This document shows, piece by piece, positions 7,897 to 20,181 of a DNA stretch of 54,283 nt. The translations under genes were made by a program, and so were the position numbers. This stretch comes from a virus. The stretch spans positions 1 to 54,283 of the IMG/VR virus record IMGVR_UViG_3300044568_001017; one strand, given 5' to 3'. The notes beneath the pieces are model-generated. The model was not told the origin of the DNA. It ran no database searches and saw only the letters and a program-made list of their open reading frames with translations. Position 1 is the stretch's first letter. Each line of letters starts with the position of its first letter.

Positions 7897-10725
7897 ATGG
7901 CACTTAAATTTAATCCATTTACTGGAAAGCTAGATTTTGCTGCAAGCCAAGAACCTGCTAGTCAAGCAACATATTATAAAAGTGGCAACCAGAATCTAAG
8001 TGATCCAAATACCGATATTACGTTTGACCAATTGGCAACTTGGAGTAATGGGAATAACTATATCTCGCACACACCGGGTTCTAAAGATTTCACTGTAGTA
8101 AAGAGTGGTCTATATCAATTGGAATGGAATGCTTCTATTGCAGCAAATGGAGCAACATGGAATACCGCAAATAACAAAGTAATTTCTATTGATATTACCC
8201 GTTTTCCTACCGCAGAACAAATTGTAATAGGTCAAAGTGCTATTCAAGCGAACGGTCAAACTTATACTCAGAGTGTAAATTCAACTTTTAATCTTGTTGC
8301 CGGAGATATAATTAATCTTCGTGTTCAATGCACTTGGGCAACTGCACAACCATTTGTTCAAGGAGTTCAAAACACAATTGATCTTAATACTTGGTTTACT
8401 TGGAGGTTTGTATCGTTTGATGGAAATGGAGCGGTTGGAGCAGACGGGGCAACGGGAGCGACTGGCCCCAGTGGTGGCCCAACAGGAGCGACAGGTGTAA
8501 GTGGAGCCACAGGTTCCACGGGATCAACTGGTTTGACAGGCCCACAAGGTACAACAGGCGCAACAGGATTGATTGGATCGACAGGAGCCATTGGTAGTGC
8601 TGGCTCAACAGGAGCCACGGGTGCTACGGGCGTTGCAGGAACCAACGGAACAGATGGAGCCACAGGATCGACTGGAGTCACTGGCGTTATTGGATTAACT
8701 GGAACAACTGGCGCAACTGGAACCTCTGGAACAAACGGGACTACAGGAGCCACGGGCGTTTCTGGGAGTGATGGCGCAACAGGCGCAACAGGAAATGTTG
8801 GTGGTCAAGGTAGCACTGGAGCTACTGGCCCGGCGGCAAACACATCTACATTCGTGCAGAAAACTGGCGACACGATGACTGGGAAGTTGAATCTTCCAGC
8901 TTCAACCTCGTCTTCAGTTCCATTAAATTTAGGCAATGGAGTTTCACCAACAACAACAGTTGCAGGAGATGTATTTTCATCTGGGAATAATATATTCTTT
9001 AAAGGCACAACAGGCGGCCCATATATTTTTGCTTACAAAAATGACACGAATACATTTCTTGTCCCTCAAATAATTAACACTGTATCTCCGACTGGAGACT
9101 CTGCCCCAGCACTTCGCATAACGCAAGCTGGAGGAGGGGAGGCGTTGCGCGTAGAAGACCAGACTACCCCTGATTCTACAGCTTTTGTTGTATCAACTTC
9201 TGGAAGAGTCGGCGTTGGAGTAACGCCTGATGCAACAGTTTCGCTTTCAATAGATACTACTGGAATTAAGTTCGGTGACGGCACTATTCAAACAACCGCT
9301 ACAATCGCTGGTGCAACTGGTGCAACGGGAGCAGGAACGACAGGAGCAACTGGTGCGACTGGAACTTCTGGTGGACAAGGTAGTACGGGAGCCACTGGTT
9401 TGTCTGGCAATGACGGAGCCACGGGAGCGACAGGATTGACGGGCGCAACGGGAATTTCTGGAATTGATGGAGCAACTGGTTCCACGGGAGCAACAGGGAT
9501 AGCTGGACTTGATGGATCGACTGGTGCTACTGGGGTTTCTGGAGCAGATGGAGCGACAGGTGCGACAGGAACACAAGGTGATGTCGGGGCAACTGGAGCC
9601 ACGGGTGCTACTGGAATTGCTGGAGATATTGGTTCTACAGGAGCTACTGGTGTTGCCGGGTTAGACGGAGCAACAGGCGCGACTGGCGTTGCTGGCGATG
9701 TCGGAGCGACTGGCGCGACAGGCGTTGCAGGCGGTCAAGGCTCTACGGGTGCAACGGGCGTTACTGGAAATGACGGGGCGACTGGCTCCACAGGAGCTAC
9801 GGGCGTTATTGGCGATACAGGATCGACAGGAGCAACGGGTGTTGCTGGAGCAGATGGAGCTACAGGATCGACAGGAGCCACTGGCGCGACTGGCGCGAGC
9901 GGTGCAGATGGAACAGGGACTGCATATTACGGACAAGTCTCCCGAATCACAAACGGCACAATATCAATCGCTACTGCTGGGACATATCAATCAACCGGAT
10001 TAACCGCTACGCTCGATTCTGAAAACTTTGGAGTGAGCCTTGGGACAACAGATAGCTTTGCTGTAAAGAATACATCTGGTTCCGCGCAACTTTTCAAAAT
10101 CTACGGATCGGCAGATATTGATGCAGGAAACAATAGGGTTCTTGGAATTAAATTGGCACTTAATGGAACTCCGATTGACAATACAGAGTGCAATGCGTCA
10201 ACTGGACAAGGAACTACTTTTGCAAAACTTGTTACAAATTGGATGATCGAATTGCAACCGAATGACGAGGTTGCCTTGTTCGTTACAAACAAAACTACCG
10301 CTGGAAATGTTACCTTGTTGCGCGGCAGGTTGGTTGCATCAACTGTTGGACGGCAAGGAGAAGAGGGTGCTACGGGAGTTGCTGGGGCTACGGGTGATGT
10401 AGGGGCTACCGGATTAACTGGCGCAACTGGAGTGCAAGGCAATGTTGGTTCTACAGGTGCAACAGGTATCCAAGGTGATACAGGCTCGACTGGAGCCACG
10501 GGTGTTGCTGGTGTGGATGGGGCTACAGGGGCTACTGGTGCTACAGGAGTAGGAACACAAGGTTCGACGGGAGCAACTGGTTCTACCCCAGCCAATATTG
10601 TTCTTTCAGACACCACCGCCGCGCAAGGAGGGACTCAACTGCTTAACATGGTTCAAATAACTCAAGGGGCATACAACGCAATTGGAACTCCAACCTCAAA
10701 TACGCTTTACATCATCGTCGGATGA
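7897..10725 (+). CDS. Collagen-like tail or head fibre
   Basis: The 942-aa protein alternates globular and collagen-like parts. Residues 1-180 look like a C1q/TNF-type beta domain. Gly-X-Y repeats, mostly G-A-T, G-S-T and G-V-x, occupy about 180-313, 468-673 and 818-905. Residues 313-468 carry a fibre-shaft start ([10 protein letters not shown]) as in many phage tail fibres, and 673-818 form a second C1q-like beta domain. The repeats begin with GPSGGPTG, which breaks the Gly register, and the same break is found in two other fibres downstream. Threonine is the dominant Y residue. A trimeric fibre for host binding is the likely role. Confidence 0.85.
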   Translation: MALKFNPFTGKLDFAASQEPASQATYYKSGNQNLSDPNTDITFDQLATWSNGNNYISHTPGSKDFTVVKSGLYQLEWNASIAANGATWNTANNKVISIDITRFPTAEQIVIGQSAIQANGQTYTQSVNSTFNLVAGDIINLRVQCTWATAQPFVQGVQNTIDLNTWFTWRFVSFDGNGAVGADGATGATGPSGGPTGATGVSGATGSTGSTGLTGPQGTTGATGLIGSTGAIGSAGSTGATGATGVAGTNGTDGATGSTGVTGVIGLTGTTGATGTSGTNGTTGATGVSGSDGATGATGNVGGQGSTGATGPAANTSTFVQKTGDTMTGKLNLPASTSSSVPLNLGNGVSPTTTVAGDVFSSGNNIFFKGTTGGPYIFAYKNDTNTFLVPQIINTVSPTGDSAPALRITQAGGGEALRVEDQTTPDSTAFVVSTSGRVGVGVTPDATVSLSIDTTGIKFGDGTIQTTATIAGATGATGAGTTGATGATGTSGGQGSTGATGLSGNDGATGATGLTGATGISGIDGATGSTGATGIAGLDGSTGATGVSGADGATGATGTQGDVGATGATGATGIAGDIGSTGATGVAGLDGATGATGVAGDVGATGATGVAGGQGSTGATGVTGNDGATGSTGATGVIGDTGSTGATGVAGADGATGSTGATGATGASGADGTGTAYYGQVSRITNGTISIATAGTYQSTGLTATLDSENFGVSLGTTDSFAVKNTSGSAQLFKIYGSADIDAGNNRVLGIKLALNGTPIDNTECNASTGQGTTFAKLVTNWMIELQPNDEVALFVTNKTTAGNVTLLRGRLVASTVGRQGEEGATGVAGATGDVGATGLTGATGVQGNVGSTGATGIQGDTGSTGATGVAGVDGATGATGATGVGTQGSTGATGSTPANIVLSDTTAAQGGTQLLNMVQITQGAYNAIGTPTSNTLYIIVG

Positions 10726-11585
10726 AATTGACTGATTCCAATGCGGGAGAAGTGGGAACTAGCAATGTAACTGCAATTGCGTCTGCAACTGCGGCGTTTC
10801 GCCAGATTTTGTGTTACGCCGCGACAACTATTTCGCAAGCGATTACTGGCGCAATAGGGCTAATTAAGAACGGGGTTGGTCAATTAACTCTATCTGGCAC
10901 TTGCAACTACACGGGGCAAACGCAAATCAACGCTGGAACGCTTGAAGTTACAGGCGCATCAACGCTCAACGGAGTTATTAGCGGATCAGGAACATTAAGA
11001 AAAACTGGAACGGCAGTTTTAACAATAGGTGGAAATAATACTTACGCTGGAGGAACATCGTTTGTTTCGGGAGGGTTAAGTGGACTGATATTGTACGCAT
11101 CAAGCAATGCTTTCGGAACGGGACTCTTTACTCTCTCTAACGCCGCAGGGCGAATTGATACAGGGAGTAGTGTGACCCTACCTAATAACTTTCAATTAAA
11201 CACTTCAATTCAGATTCGCACACTCGGAGCAAACACGATAACTATTACGGGTAATATTGCAGGGACTGGAAACATTGATAAAACAGGAAATGGAACCCTT
11301 ATTCTGTCTGGAACATTAACCTATACAGGGCAAACAATTATTACGGGATTGTTGCGAGCGTTCAAAACAACTGGAGCGTCAACCGCGACTGCAACATTTA
11401 ACTCGACTGGCTCATTCATTGCTGTTTCGTTCAATGTTTCACCTCCGTCTGGTGTTACAACATTTCGCTTCTTTCAAGGTTCAACATCAGGCACTTGGGG
11501 CGTAGGGACACTTACAGGAGTTCCTGCTGGAACAACGGCAACTTATAATTCAACAAACTCAACCCTTTCCGTAACAGTCCCATGA
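10722..11585 (+). CDS. Autotransporter-type beta-repeat (PATR-like) protein
   Basis: The 287-aa protein overlaps the fibre stop as ATGA. It contains repeats of the passenger-associated (PATR) kind: a strand ending in LTLSG, then NYTGQT, then a run such as INAGTLEV, seen near residues 55-80, 100-125 and 195-220. Such repeats build beta-helices in bacterial autotransporters and surface proteins, and are unusual in phage fibres. No signal peptide or transporter domain is present, so export is not its route. Placement suggests a tip or accessory part of the 7897 fibre. The repeat identity is by eye. Confidence 0.7.
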   Translation: MKLTDSNAGEVGTSNVTAIASATAAFRQILCYAATTISQAITGAIGLIKNGVGQLTLSGTCNYTGQTQINAGTLEVTGASTLNGVISGSGTLRKTGTAVLTIGGNNTYAGGTSFVSGGLSGLILYASSNAFGTGLFTLSNAAGRIDTGSSVTLPNNFQLNTSIQIRTLGANTITITGNIAGTGNIDKTGNGTLILSGTLTYTGQTIITGLLRAFKTTGASTATATFNSTGSFIAVSFNVSPPSGVTTFRFFQGSTSGTWGVGTLTGVPAGTTATYNSTNSTLSVTVP

Positions 11586-11794
11586 TCATTACTCCAAGTG
11601 CAAATGGCTGGTCATACGACGATTCTGTAGGAAAATGGAAATTGGCATATGAAGAGAAAACCATTATTTTCTACCAACAAACAGACCAATCAATTGCCAC
11701 GCCACAAACATTATTTGTAGGGACTCACGAAGAATGCGAAATACACATATCCCAACTGGGTTTACATTTCCCAGAAACCGAGGAAACAGAATGA
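11582..11794 (+). CDS. Small hypothetical protein between fibre and lysis genes
   Basis: This 70-aa acidic protein has its start overlapping the previous stop and its own stop overlapping the next start, both as ATGA. It has several aromatic residues (WSYDD, WKLAYEEK) and an acidic tail ending ETEETE. Possibly a fibre-assembly helper; unrecognised. Confidence 0.65.
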   Translation: MIITPSANGWSYDDSVGKWKLAYEEKTIIFYQQTDQSIATPQTLFVGTHEECEIHISQLGLHFPETEETE

Positions 11795-11967
11795 ACGACA
11801 ACGCCACCAATCACGGAATATTTGGAACGATCATTTCGACCACAGGATTTATAGTAAGTATGCTACCAGAAATAGAAGCGTCTATTAGAATGACGGGTGG
11901 GCTAATCAGCATCGTTGCTGGCATCCTAACGTGCATCTATATGTCAAAACAAATATTCAAAAAATGA
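11791..11967 (+). CDS. Small two-span membrane protein, holin candidate
   Basis: The start at 11791 is fixed by ATGA overlap; an in-frame upstream codon at 11734 is not needed. The 58-aa product has two hydrophobic stretches, about residues 10-25 and 33-52, and ends in KQIFKK. Size, two spans and a charged tail fit a small phage holin. It opens a run of overlapping small membrane-protein genes before a lysin candidate. Confidence 0.6.
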   Translation: MNDNATNHGIFGTIISTTGFIVSMLPEIEASIRMTGGLISIVAGILTCIYMSKQIFKK

Positions 11968-12131
11968 AACCAAAACAAATAGTAGTAGCAATGATAGTAT
12001 TATCATTTGTCTTCTTGGGAATGGCATTCTTAACGGGATGCGCTGGGTTTAAAGCACCTAGTGTATGTTTTAAAACAGACTACGGCACACTATGTTATGA
12101 ACTCCCAGAAATTAAAGGACTTAAAAAATGA
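11964..12131 (+). CDS. Small lipoprotein, outer-membrane spanin candidate
   Basis: The 55-aa product starts with a basic N-terminus, a hydrophobic core and a lipobox LTGC at about residues 24-27, so the mature part is only about 29 residues. Rz1-type outer spanins are lipoproteins of this kind, and the position between holin-like genes and a lysin candidate agrees. No inner-membrane spanin partner is obvious. Starts and ends overlap neighbours as ATGA. It implies a Gram-negative host. Confidence 0.6.
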   Translation: MKPKQIVVAMIVLSFVFLGMAFLTGCAGFKAPSVCFKTDYGTLCYELPEIKGLKK

Positions 12132-12301
12132 AAAACCTATTAACTACATTACTCGAAAAGCTGAGTGAGAACTCAACATGGCGCGGACTTATCTTAATTG
12201 CTACGGCAGTTGGAGTTAACATGGACACAGACCTCCAAGAAGCAATCCTAGTCGCGGGATTAGGACTTGTTGGATTAATCAACGTCATCCGAAAAGGCTA
12301 A
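12128..12301 (+). CDS. Small membrane protein of the lysis cassette
   Basis: The 57-aa product is read from an ATGA overlap at 12128 and its stop shares one base with the next start. It has hydrophobic stretches at about residues 20-32 and 40-54 (AILVAGLGLVGLINVI) and a basic end. It could be the holin or an antiholin paired with the 11791 product. Confidence 0.65.
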   Translation: MKNLLTTLLEKLSENSTWRGLILIATAVGVNMDTDLQEAILVAGLGLVGLINVIRKG

Positions 12302-12843
12302 TGGTTCCAAACTCCAGACCGCAACAAGCGAAAGAAAAGACTTTGGCTATGGTCATTAAGTCTGGAATCGTTGATCGTGTTGCTTTGGTTGGAATCAGAG
12401 GCTATTATCGTGATACTATGGGAGAGAAGGGAAAGAATGACCGGGGTATCTACGACGATGCGATTATACTTTTATCTCCTTCTGTTCATGCTACTTTCAA
12501 TGCGAATACTGATCCGTCAGTTCATAAGAAAGGTATTGCGGTTCTCAAGACGGGCATTCATAGGTTTCGCAAGGGCAATCATGGTCTTAGTAAACCCGGA
12601 GGCGGCTACCCTGCGCTTCGACCTTCTAACCCAAAAGAAGAACTGCCAGTCACGCGAGACGGTATTGGGGATGATATGGGAATCGCTATTAACGTCCATC
12701 GGGGAGGATACAACACCACATCGTCGCTGGGTTGCCAAACGATCTACCCGCCACAATGGGAAGGGTTCATCAATCTCGTCTACTCAGAAATGACTAGATA
12801 CAACCAAAAGACAATTCCCTATCTATTAGTGGAAAACATTTGA
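12301..12843 (+). CDS. Lysin candidate with YkuD-like active-site motif
   Basis: The 180-aa protein has INVHRGGYNTTSSLGCQTI near residues 138-156, resembling the His...Ser-x-Gly-Cys active site of L,D-transpeptidase/YkuD-fold enzymes. No signal peptide is present, as expected for holin-dependent release. Its position at the end of a holin/lipoprotein run makes peptidoglycan processing during lysis likely. Whether it acts as hydrolase or transpeptidase cannot be told. It could also be a virion-associated enzyme, since fibre genes follow. Confidence 0.6.
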   Translation: MVPNSRPQQAKEKTLAMVIKSGIVDRVALVGIRGYYRDTMGEKGKNDRGIYDDAIILLSPSVHATFNANTDPSVHKKGIAVLKTGIHRFRKGNHGLSKPGGGYPALRPSNPKEELPVTRDGIGDDMGIAINVHRGGYNTTSSLGCQTIYPPQWEGFINLVYSEMTRYNQKTIPYLLVENI

Positions 12844-12867
12844 CGGATTTTAAAATATCGTTAACGA
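12840..12867 (+). promoter_or_regulatory. Promoter-like element overlapped by a palindrome
   Basis: TTGACG at 12840-12845, 16-nt spacer, TAACGA at 12862-12867. The -10 position falls inside palindromic site 4, so a protein on the palindrome would block it. The same arrangement with identical spacing is found at 14105. Confidence 0.45.
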
Positions 12868-12870
12868 TAA
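12855..12870. promoter_or_regulatory. Palindromic site 4, ATATCG-TTAA-CGATAA
   Basis: One outer base differs from consensus. It lies 4 nt before the start of the second collagen-like fibre gene. Confidence 0.85.
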
Positions 12871-12874
12871 AACT

Positions 12875-14098
<1,224 letters not shown>

Positions 14099-14104
14099 AA
14101 ACAC

Positions 14105-15078
<974 letters not shown>

Positions 15079-15084
15079 AATATT

Positions 15085-16752
15085 ATGGCACTAACTAAAG
15101 CAACTCAAAACGTCCTAGAAGGAATCGTCTCTACTGGATCAACAGGAATCTCCGCAGGATTATTCATTGTAGCACAGCAATACAAGATTACTGCTCTTGG
15201 AACAACAACACAAGCGCAATGGAATACAATTGCTGGAACAGCCGGACAAACGTATGTCGTAGGTTCACTATTCACCGCAGCAACTACTGGAGCAGGTTCT
15301 GGAACTGGAGCGGCAGCAGTAGCAAGGACATTGGCTAACCGCTTTGCTGATGTAGTTAATGTATTGGATTTTGGAGCAGTTGGTAATGGCGTTACGGATG
15401 ATACTGCTGCGATTCAAGCGGCGATTCTTGTTGCTAGAAATTCAGGAGTTGTTGGAGTTAATGTTGGTAAAAGTCTTTTTTTCCCAGCAGGTACATACTG
15501 CATTACTGGATTAATTATTTATCCATATCAGCATTTAATTTTTGATCCATCTGCTGTTTTAAAAATGACTGTTGATGGAATTGCAATTCGCACATCCTCC
15601 GTTCAATCGCAAATAGCTCCAACGGGAAACATCCGTCGAGTTATTCTTGATGGAGTTAGAGTTGACATGAATAGCAAAAATGGATTTGGTATTTTGCTTG
15701 AGTGTTGCACAAATTCTGTAATTAATAATGCATGGATTGTTAATGTAGGTTCAAGTAACTTTAATTATAGCGATGGGTACTCGCCTCTTTTAGCTTGGGC
15801 AAGTACTGGAATTGTAGTAAAAGGAATTACAGATACTTATGGTTGCTATTACAATAAGATAACTAATGCTAACATTTCGAGTACAACTTCTTCATCGAAT
15901 TGTGGTATTTGGCTTGGAACTTCTTTAACTGGTGAAAATCAACGGGCTAATTTTAATCAATTAAATCAGATTGCTTGCGCAAGTCTTCAAACTGGAATTG
16001 ATATTGCTCTTGGTGGAGATAATTTAATTATCCAACCAGAAATGTCTCTTTGTGATGTTGGGATTCGTGTAGGAAATATTACTTACTTTACATCAAATAG
16101 CAGAAGAAATTGGATTCAACAACCTTACCTTGAAAGCAATAGCGTTGCTGGAATCCAACTCCGATCTAATGCCAACGATACTGTAATACAAGGAGTAGCT
16201 AGTAGCAGCGGAACTTCAACGGTAATTGACGATCAAGGGACTACAACAAGTATCTTTTCGGCTAATACAGATAGCATTAGTGTTAATGGATATGTTAGAC
16301 CATACTATGGAAGTATGCGTTTTCCTTCAGTGCAAATTACTGATAGCGATGTAAATGCACTTGATGATTATAAAGAAGGACCTTTTGTTCCAAGCATTAC
16401 TTGCTTAGGAACAGCACCAACATCCGTTACTTACGACACACGCAATGGTATATATACAAAAATAGGAAGGTTAGTTGTAGCTCAAATTGCACTTGAGTGG
16501 AGTTCAATGGCTGGTTCTCCAGCAGGACAAATGGCAATTACTGGTTTACCATATACTCCAAGTAGCATCTCGGTTACTGCAATATATCCTCAGGTAAGCG
16601 TTGGAGGAACTGGTGGAGCTTTTGTTTCTGGAATCACGCTTACAGACGGCACGGTTCCTATGTATAAATTTGATGGGACTAATAATGTAACTTGGAATTA
16701 CGATGCAACAGCGTTTATTCGTTGCACACTCTCTTATTTTACAACCACTTAA
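15085..16752 (+). CDS. Tailspike with pectate-lyase-type beta-helix
   Basis: The 555-aa protein has the N-cap signature of pectate-lyase-superfamily beta-helices, LDFGAVGNGVTDDTAAI, at about residues 93-109, followed by Asn/Ile-rich rungs up to about 400 and a separate C-terminal beta domain (about 420-555). The N-terminal segment (about 28-75) includes a small cassette, QYKITALGTTT...GTGAA, related to one in the 18184 gene. Trimeric beta-helix spikes bind and often cleave surface polysaccharide. Catalytic residues cannot be assigned by eye. Confidence 0.8.
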   Translation: MALTKATQNVLEGIVSTGSTGISAGLFIVAQQYKITALGTTTQAQWNTIAGTAGQTYVVGSLFTAATTGAGSGTGAAAVARTLANRFADVVNVLDFGAVGNGVTDDTAAIQAAILVARNSGVVGVNVGKSLFFPAGTYCITGLIIYPYQHLIFDPSAVLKMTVDGIAIRTSSVQSQIAPTGNIRRVILDGVRVDMNSKNGFGILLECCTNSVINNAWIVNVGSSNFNYSDGYSPLLAWASTGIVVKGITDTYGCYYNKITNANISSTTSSSNCGIWLGTSLTGENQRANFNQLNQIACASLQTGIDIALGGDNLIIQPEMSLCDVGIRVGNITYFTSNSRRNWIQQPYLESNSVAGIQLRSNANDTVIQGVASSSGTSTVIDDQGTTTSIFSANTDSISVNGYVRPYYGSMRFPSVQITDSDVNALDDYKEGPFVPSITCLGTAPTSVTYDTRNGIYTKIGRLVVAQIALEWSSMAGSPAGQMAITGLPYTPSSISVTAIYPQVSVGGTGGAFVSGITLTDGTVPMYKFDGTNNVTWNYDATAFIRCTLSYFTTT

Positions 16753-16759
16753 AAATAAA

Positions 16760-16855
16760 ATGAATCAATTAGAAGCGGCATTACTTGAAGCACTCCACAC
16801 AGGAAATTGGGAGTATTATTACAAAATCTTAGAACATCTTGAAAAACTACCTTAA
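16760..16855 (+). CDS. Possible 31-aa small protein
   Basis: A short frame in the gap after the tailspike, with an ATG in an AAATAAAATG context like other starts here. The peptide (MNQLEAALLEALHTGNWEYY start) is an amphipathic helix candidate. It overlaps the next gene's TTG start by 17 nt, consistent with translational coupling. Short enough to be chance. Confidence 0.4.
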   Translation: MNQLEAALLEALHTGNWEYYYKILEHLEKLP

Positions 16856-17138
16856 CATTTTTCATATCCTAATCTGCCTTGCACTTCAAGGCATTGGATA
16901 TGCTTTGACAAAAGACCTGTTTATCGGAGCGGTAGCAGGGATATTCTTTTTTGCTGGTAGGGAAATTTCTCAAACTGAGTATCGGAACATTGAAGCATCT
17001 GAAAGTAAGTTGAGGAAAGATATGAGTGTGTTTGGTGGATTCAATCCGAAATACTGGACGCTGAAAGCGATGATTGCAGACTTAACAATCCCTTCGTTAC
17101 TAGTAATAACAATAGCAATAATTTTACAAATACTATGA
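16839..17138 (+). CDS. Small membrane protein with TTG start
   Basis: The 99-aa product has hydrophobic spans near residues 8-22, 27-40 and 80-98 and a polar middle (EISQTEYRNIEASESKLRKD). No ATG precedes the first span, so the TTG at 16839 is the best start. Similar small membrane proteins with a charged central helix occur next to tail genes in environmental phages. Function is unknown; a second holin-type role is possible. Confidence 0.55.
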   Translation: MKNYLNIFHILICLALQGIGYALTKDLFIGAVAGIFFFAGREISQTEYRNIEASESKLRKDMSVFGGFNPKYWTLKAMIADLTIPSLLVITIAIILQIL

Positions 17139-18184
17139 GCCTCTGCACACCTTGCACTCCCTGCCCACCTTGCGATTCCGAATATCCTTTGCTTTGTGAG
17201 CCACTAGAAACAACTGCCAATGGGAAACGATTGGTAGTAGAAGACTCTGCTGCTTGTCAGAAGACGATCCAGACTCCAGCTTCCCAGCAAGTCTTGAAGA
17301 CTGATGGCGCAACCAATCTGGCTTGGACAAATGGAGCTAACAATACTGTCCTAGCTAAATCATCTACTGGGATTGTAGAGTTCGATCAAGTGCAAACGGC
17401 CTACATTGCAGATAGCGCAGTAACTACAGCAAAGATAAATAATTTGGCTGTCACAACCGCGAAGATCGTTGATGTAAATGTCACAACTGCAAAGATCGCT
17501 GACAACGCAATAACCACAGCAAAGATTGCGGACAATGCCGTAAACACACTAGAGATCGCAAATGAAGCAGTAACAAGCGCAAAGCTCCGTGACTCAGCTG
17601 CCCTTTCTGTTATCGGAAGAAGCGCAAACTCAACTGGAGTACCAGCCGATATTGTTGCTGGAACAAGTGGACATTTCCTTCGCAGGAGTGGAACTGCACT
17701 TGGATTCGGTGCTATTGTGGCAGATGATCTTCCTGCTGGAACTGTACTGAATGCTAAGTTCTACGAATCTGCCACGGAATTTGTAATTACTAATGCCATT
17801 CCATTTGATAATTCAATTCCACAAAATGGAGAAGGTCAGCAAATTATTACTGGAAGTATTACTCCAACTAAAACTACATCTAAAATCCTTGGGATTGTTT
17901 CATTGAATGGAGATTCTAATGGAATAAGTGTTCAGACTGTTGTTGCTGCATTTAGGGGAAGCGTAGCAGATGCAATTGATGCAACATGGGTAAGATATAT
18001 TAATTATTCATCATTAGTTGCATTTCAATTTATTGATTCGCCAAACACTACATCTGCAACAACATATTCTATACGAATTGGGCCTGATACGGGGATTCTT
18101 TATATCAATAGGACAAATAGCGGATCAATATTAGGTGGTTCAAATAAAATCTCGCTAACGCTACTTGAAATTAACCCTAGCTAA
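17135..18184 (+). CDS. Fibre-like tail protein with Cys-rich N-terminus
   Basis: The 349-aa protein overlaps the previous stop as ATGA. It opens with CTPCTPCPPC (residues 4-13). Residues about 90-150 hold four or five imperfect copies of a 12-residue unit resembling AVTTAKIADNAI, as in phage fibre shafts built of triple beta-spirals. A C-terminal beta-rich domain (about 200-349) could be a head or receptor-binding part. The cysteine cluster matches a Cys-rich C-terminus in the next gene and may be used for crosslinking. Confidence 0.65.
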   Translation: MSLCTPCTPCPPCDSEYPLLCEPLETTANGKRLVVEDSAACQKTIQTPASQQVLKTDGATNLAWTNGANNTVLAKSSTGIVEFDQVQTAYIADSAVTTAKINNLAVTTAKIVDVNVTTAKIADNAITTAKIADNAVNTLEIANEAVTSAKLRDSAALSVIGRSANSTGVPADIVAGTSGHFLRRSGTALGFGAIVADDLPAGTVLNAKFYESATEFVITNAIPFDNSIPQNGEGQQIITGSITPTKTTSKILGIVSLNGDSNGISVQTVVAAFRGSVADAIDATWVRYINYSSLVAFQFIDSPNTTSATTYSIRIGPDTGILYINRTNSGSILGGSNKISLTLLEINPS

Positions 18185-20181
18185 TGCCAGCAGATGGATC
18201 AGTCTTTGATGGTTTCACAAGTATCGTAGCGCAAGACGCAGATACTCACCCATCGTATTTGCCTCCATCAATGGTGGCAGAGTCTGTTAATAGAACATTC
18301 CGAGGAGGGATAAACAGGACAAGGCCGAGCATCCGTAACATCCCAATCGTAGTAGGGGAAGGTCAACCATCGACTATCGTTAACGATATTCAGAATGGTA
18401 GCTTCCAAGGTTCATATCCCTATCGGGCAACTAACTTAAATACTAACGATGGGATTCTTCTATCGGTATCTGGGGTGATCTACTTTCTAAAAATAGTAAA
18501 CAACATAGCCTACGCTTACAAGATCATCGGAGGGAATGACCCCGGCATGATGCACACATTCTTCGTGCAAGCTGAAGATCGGGTATACATCCAGAACGGA
18601 TACCAGAATGCTATTGCTTGGGGAGGAGTATTAGGGACAATAAGTGCCACATCAATAAATATTAATGATTATTGCGAAATCGTATCTGTTGGAACTACAA
18701 ACTTTACTTTAATAGGAGCAGCATCAAATACAGTTGGAGTTAAATTTACTGCAACTGGACAAGGAACAGGAACAGGAACAATTAAGCTTCCAGCGTATAG
18801 GCTGAACCCATATCTGAAGAAGATGCCGATTGGGACTATTATGGAATATGCCTTCGGGCGAGTATTCGTAACTGATAGACTCAACCAAATCTACGCTTCA
18901 GATATTATCTACGGAGCAGGATTCACCGATACCAAGAATACCGAGAACTTCACAGAGATCGGATACTGGGCAGAGGGCGGGGCTTTCAGCACTCCATCCA
19001 TGATGGGGAATATCACAGGCATGAAAGTAATGCCACAGATTGGAACTAACCTCCGCGCCCAAGGTGCATTGGTCATCCTAACTGCTAACGGAGCATTCGC
19101 AATGGATGTTAGTATCCCAAGATCGCAATGGGCAACAACCAATATGCAGACGATCAGTTTGCTTGGACGGGGATGCGTATCACCATCTACAGCTTTAGCT
19201 AACTCTGAGCTTTGGTTCAGATCACACGATGGTTGGGCGTTCTATTCTAATAGCCAATCTGAATTTGCCAGATACTTCTCGCTTCGTAAACTATCTAGGG
19301 AAGTGAACAAGTGGGTATCAAATGATACTCCTTGGTTAAAGCAATTCGCTTCTACGATGTTCTTCGACAACTATCTGATCAGTACAGTAGCACCAGAAAC
19401 CTATCGGGCGGCAGGGGTAGAGGGATTGAATAGGTATCATAGGGGAATGGTAGTTCTTGACCTAGACCAATCTTCTTCACCTTCACCTGACGCACAGCTT
19501 TCTTTTCGCTGGAATGGCATCTGGACGGGCTTTAGACCAACTCAACTGCTATCTGCATTGATCACTGGTCAGAAGCGTGGATTTGGGTTCTCATTCGATA
19601 ACGACAACAAGAATCGTCTGTATGAGTTCACTAACTCTACTGGAAGTGATTTCGGTGCTAATGGAACTAGACAGATTGAATCGTTCTTCACATCGGGAAG
19701 GTATGACTTCGCACAAAGCGGGGCATCAAACAAGTTCTTGAGGAAGCGAATCACTGGTGGAGAAATGTGGCTATCTGAAATTAAAGGAGAGGTAACAAGC
19801 AAAGCTGAGTTCAGACCAGACTCCTATCCATGTTGGAGCGAGCTTAAAGTTCCTACAACCTATGGGTGTAACCCATGTTCACCCGTTCTAAAAACGCCAT
19901 GCAATCCACGCAGGGGTGGAGACTCCTACAAGAGATACAAGTTTAACTCACCCGATCCATCTGAATGTAATTACATTTCTGATATTCCAGTAATTGAAGG
20001 AAGTGAATTTCAATTAAAGATTAACTTGACAGGGACAGCAACAGTGGACAGAGTAAGAATAATGGCAAACATTAAGAATTTGGAAGACTCTCCGATTGGT
20101 GACTGCCCAGAAAACGATCAAGAGTGTCCAGACATTAACTGCTGCCCAGAAAGATATTACGACTACTCAATCAATGGATAA
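18184..20181 (+). CDS. Large tail-hub or stopper-like protein
   Basis: The 665-aa protein is beta-rich with many Tyr/Trp/Gly residues; its place before adaptor-like genes fits a tail nozzle or stopper, such as the beta-propeller proteins of P22-like tails, but this is inference. Residues about 150-200 are an inserted cassette (NFTLIGAASNTVGV to GTGTGTIKL) in more AT-rich DNA than its surroundings. The C-terminus is Cys-rich (CNPCSP, CPEND, CPDINCCPE). Palindromic site 6 lies in the coding sequence. The start shares one base with the upstream stop. Confidence 0.6.
   Translation: MPADGSVFDGFTSIVAQDADTHPSYLPPSMVAESVNRTFRGGINRTRPSIRNIPIVVGEGQPSTIVNDIQNGSFQGSYPYRATNLNTNDGILLSVSGVIYFLKIVNNIAYAYKIIGGNDPGMMHTFFVQAEDRVYIQNGYQNAIAWGGVLGTISATSININDYCEIVSVGTTNFTLIGAASNTVGVKFTATGQGTGTGTIKLPAYRLNPYLKKMPIGTIMEYAFGRVFVTDRLNQIYASDIIYGAGFTDTKNTENFTEIGYWAEGGAFSTPSMMGNITGMKVMPQIGTNLRAQGALVILTANGAFAMDVSIPRSQWATTNMQTISLLGRGCVSPSTALANSELWFRSHDGWAFYSNSQSEFARYFSLRKLSREVNKWVSNDTPWLKQFASTMFFDNYLISTVAPETYRAAGVEGLNRYHRGMVVLDLDQSSSPSPDAQLSFRWNGIWTGFRPTQLLSALITGQKRGFGFSFDNDNKNRLYEFTNSTGSDFGANGTRQIESFFTSGRYDFAQSGASNKFLRKRITGGEMWLSEIKGEVTSKAEFRPDSYPCWSELKVPTTYGCNPCSPVLKTPCNPRRGGDSYKRYKFNSPDPSECNYISDIPVIEGSEFQLKINLTGTATVDRVRIMANIKNLEDSPIGDCPENDQECPDINCCPERYYDYSING
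18374..18389. promoter_or_regulatory. Palindromic site 6, CTATCG-TTAA-CGATAT (intragenic)
   Basis: Centre identical to the perfect copies; both outermost bases differ. It lies about 190 nt into the 18184 gene. Confidence 0.75.
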
